In this document: piece after piece, positions 9,752 through 11,410 of the stretch
Layout of the letters: each line of letters opens with the position of its first letter
How positions within the stretch are numbered: the first letter of the stretch is position 1
From: Lunasporangiospora selenospora
Lineage: Eukaryota; Mortierellomycota; Mortierellomycetes; Mortierellales; Mortierellaceae
Length of the DNA: 11,410 bases
Direction: 5' to 3'
NCBI GenBank assembly: GCA_015680635.1
Contig: JAABOA010000804.1
Span: 1 to 11,410, forward strand
Notes under the pieces: model-generated
The model's input: only the letters and a program-made list of their open reading frames with translations
Database searches by the model: none
What the model was told of the DNA's origin: nothing
Made by a program: the position numbers and the translations under genes

Positions 9752-11303
9752 TCACTGGCTCCAAAGTCGGACGGTCGAGTCTTGTCCACCAGAAGCGAGC
9801 ACAGAATCGCTAAACCGCACACACTCGACCACGTTCGTGTGTCCAGTGTAGTAAGAATGTTGTTGCGAAACTCGATCGTAGATCTAGATAAAAAATAAAA
9901 AAAAATGTAAAATGTAAAAGTACACAGTTGTCCGGTTAGCCTTGCTGACGGTATCTCTAATTGGAATCCTTCTGGTACCCAAGATAAATTCCCAGACTAA
10001 CCTTGAGAGTATCTCCAGAACCGACTACAATTTTTGACGTGTCAAAGCGCAAGCTAGTGACTGGGTCGTCGTGCTGGAAAATTGACTGTGTCGTTCCAGC
10101 TCGCAAATCCCAAACCTGCAAAAACGGGTTGCAAGGACAAATAAAAAGAACAAAGACGCATAGGTGAGTGTCTACGACGAAATGCCCACAGAAACACAAA
10201 AAAGACGTTTTAAAAAACGGTCTTTTACCCTAACACTCTTGTCAGCGCTTCCACTGATAACATGATACTCGTCGAACTGCAGGGATGTCACCGGACCAGT
10301 GTGACCAAGCAAGGTACGGTGTACCTGACCAGAGCGAACTAATTGTCCACGAGTAACACAAAAGATTAGAAGGAGCGATTGATGGCAAAACTTGCTAGCA
10401 AACCTACTACCAGCGCGCCTCTTTTCTTGCGTTTGTTTTTTCTTTCTCACTTACGATCCCACATGCGGAGTACTCCATCAACGGTTCCACTGCATAGTGC
10501 ATAATCCCAGAACTGAAGACAGCCCACAAACTTGTGCTCCTTTGTGTCTGCACCAGTCCAATCCGACCAGGTACCAGACGTCCCCATCGCCCAAAGCAGA
10601 TCCATTGTTAAAATACATTGGCCCGTGCTCAAATCCCATTCTTTTATCGTCTTGTCATTCGATCCAGAGAGCTAGTTAAAAAAAGAGGGGGCCGTTGAGT
10701 CCCAGACGATTCGCTTTACACATGTCCATTTAAAAAATCCCTTCCATAGACCAGAGTAATACGTACCAGCTTCTCGTTTTCAAAGTACAGGCAAGTAACT
10801 GGTGCTGTATGTCCTGCAAGTGTATTGGTCCAGCATTGTTCCAATCCAACCATTGTCTCCATTGAGCTTCGTGAATAGTCGTCGCCACCTTCAGACATCC
10901 TACCGTACGTCCTTTCTGAACGACTGCTGGAATCAGAGGGCGTTGGTGACGCAGAGCGGGTCGACATAGCCTGTGAGTGAGTCAGGTCTGATAAATTCCA
11001 GATCTTGATCGTGCTGTCCAGAGATCCTGTCAGGAGCGTATTCTGGTTGAGCTGCATGCAGTTTACATAGTCATCGTGACCAGGCAGGTAACCGAGACAC
11101 TTGAACGTTGAGAGATCCCAGACTCGCACTGTGTTGTCTCGCGAGGCTGTCACCAGCGTGCCGTAGGGTCCGTTGAGGTCCAAGCATGTCACAATGCCGT
11201 CATGGCCATAGAATGTGTGTATGCACGTTCCCGAATCACGCGTCTCTTCTCTGTAGCCGAGTTGTAGGCCTAACATGAAGTCAAGAAGATCAGGAGGATT
11301 CAA
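9752..11303 (-). CDS. MDV1: WD40-repeat protein, Mdv1/Caf4-like mitochondrial fission adaptor (5' partial)
   Basis: Fungal Mdv1/Caf4 links Fis1 on the outer mitochondrial membrane to the dynamin Dnm1 through a C-terminal beta-propeller. Exons, minus strand: from 11303 or 11269 to 10767, then 10671-10455, 10338-10229, 10115-10002 and 9883-9752. All junction phases match, ending in LWSQ and TGA. Seven WD repeats are visible: [11 protein letters not shown]...[17 protein letters not shown]...[17 protein letters not shown]...[15 protein letters not shown]...[19 protein letters not shown]...[17 protein letters not shown]...[16 protein letters not shown]...VRLWS. The block [23 protein letters not shown]... 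and the degenerate sixth blade (no GH, YD for WD) are as I recall for fungal Mdv1; this is memory, not a search. A Ser-rich insert of about 50 residues lies between blades 2 and 3. The first visible exon starts at CAG|TTG (11303) or TTAG|GCC (11269). The N-terminal Fis1-binding and coiled-coil part lies beyond the window. Another WD40 family, such as an F-box/WD protein, is the main alternative. Confidence 0.75.
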
Positions 11304-11410
11304 CTGTTCATGTTAGTCTCCCATTCTTCCGAGCGCAGCCATAGCACAGAATACTCCGCGGGAAAGGAAAACCGCAGGAATGTACTGTGTGGTGGTGGTG
11401 GTAGTTTTTT
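11304..11410 (-). other. Probable intron of the WD40 gene at the window edge
   Basis: Upstream of the first supported exon, the minus strand shows a branch-point-like CTAAC at 11316-11312 and a CCA repeat at about 11391-11404. No reading frame here could be tied to the WD40 protein, so intron is the simplest reading. Confidence 0.35.

Overview
The window reads as nuclear DNA of a filamentous fungus. Every gene has several short GT-AG introns (about 56-490 nt), there are pyrimidine-rich leaders and simple repeats, and no operons. The protein set (dienoyl-CoA isomerase, Skp1, pICln, a BAHD-type acyltransferase, Mdv1/Caf4-like WD40) and the large low-complexity insertions suggest an early-diverging fungus, possibly Mortierellomycotina. 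That placement is inference only. No rRNA, tRNA, CRISPR array or transposon was recognised.

Layout. Positions 4-1334 (minus) hold a delta3,5-delta2,4-dienoyl-CoA isomerase in six visible exons; its 3' end probably lies beyond the left edge. Positions 1335-1995 are a divergent promoter region with a TATA box for the isomerase and two facing CCAAT boxes. Positions 1996-3170 (plus) hold an Skp1 gene in five exons, with an unusual C-terminal tail. Positions 3171-3583 are a convergent intergenic stretch. Positions 3584-5210 (minus) hold pICln, the methylosome and splicing chaperone, with an apparently stranded last exon. Positions 5211-5583 hold the pICln leader and the acyltransferase 3' UTR. Positions 5584-8544 (minus) hold a very large (about 935 aa) BAHD-like acyltransferase whose catalytic His is replaced by Ser. 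Positions 8545-9751 hold its pyrimidine-rich leader and promoter region plus the 3' flank of the next gene. Positions 9752 to at least 11269 (minus) hold a seven-bladed WD40 domain resembling the mitochondrial fission adaptor Mdv1/Caf4; its N-terminus is off the right edge.

The five genes serve separate housekeeping or metabolic roles: peroxisomal or mitochondrial beta-oxidation, ubiquitin ligation, Sm-protein assembly, acyl transfer and organelle fission. I see no functional cluster and no clearly novel multi-gene system. The best leads are lesions or innovations in single genes: the SxxxD acyltransferase, the Skp1 lacking its conserved WC tail, and the pICln terminal exon whose splice donor looks one base short.
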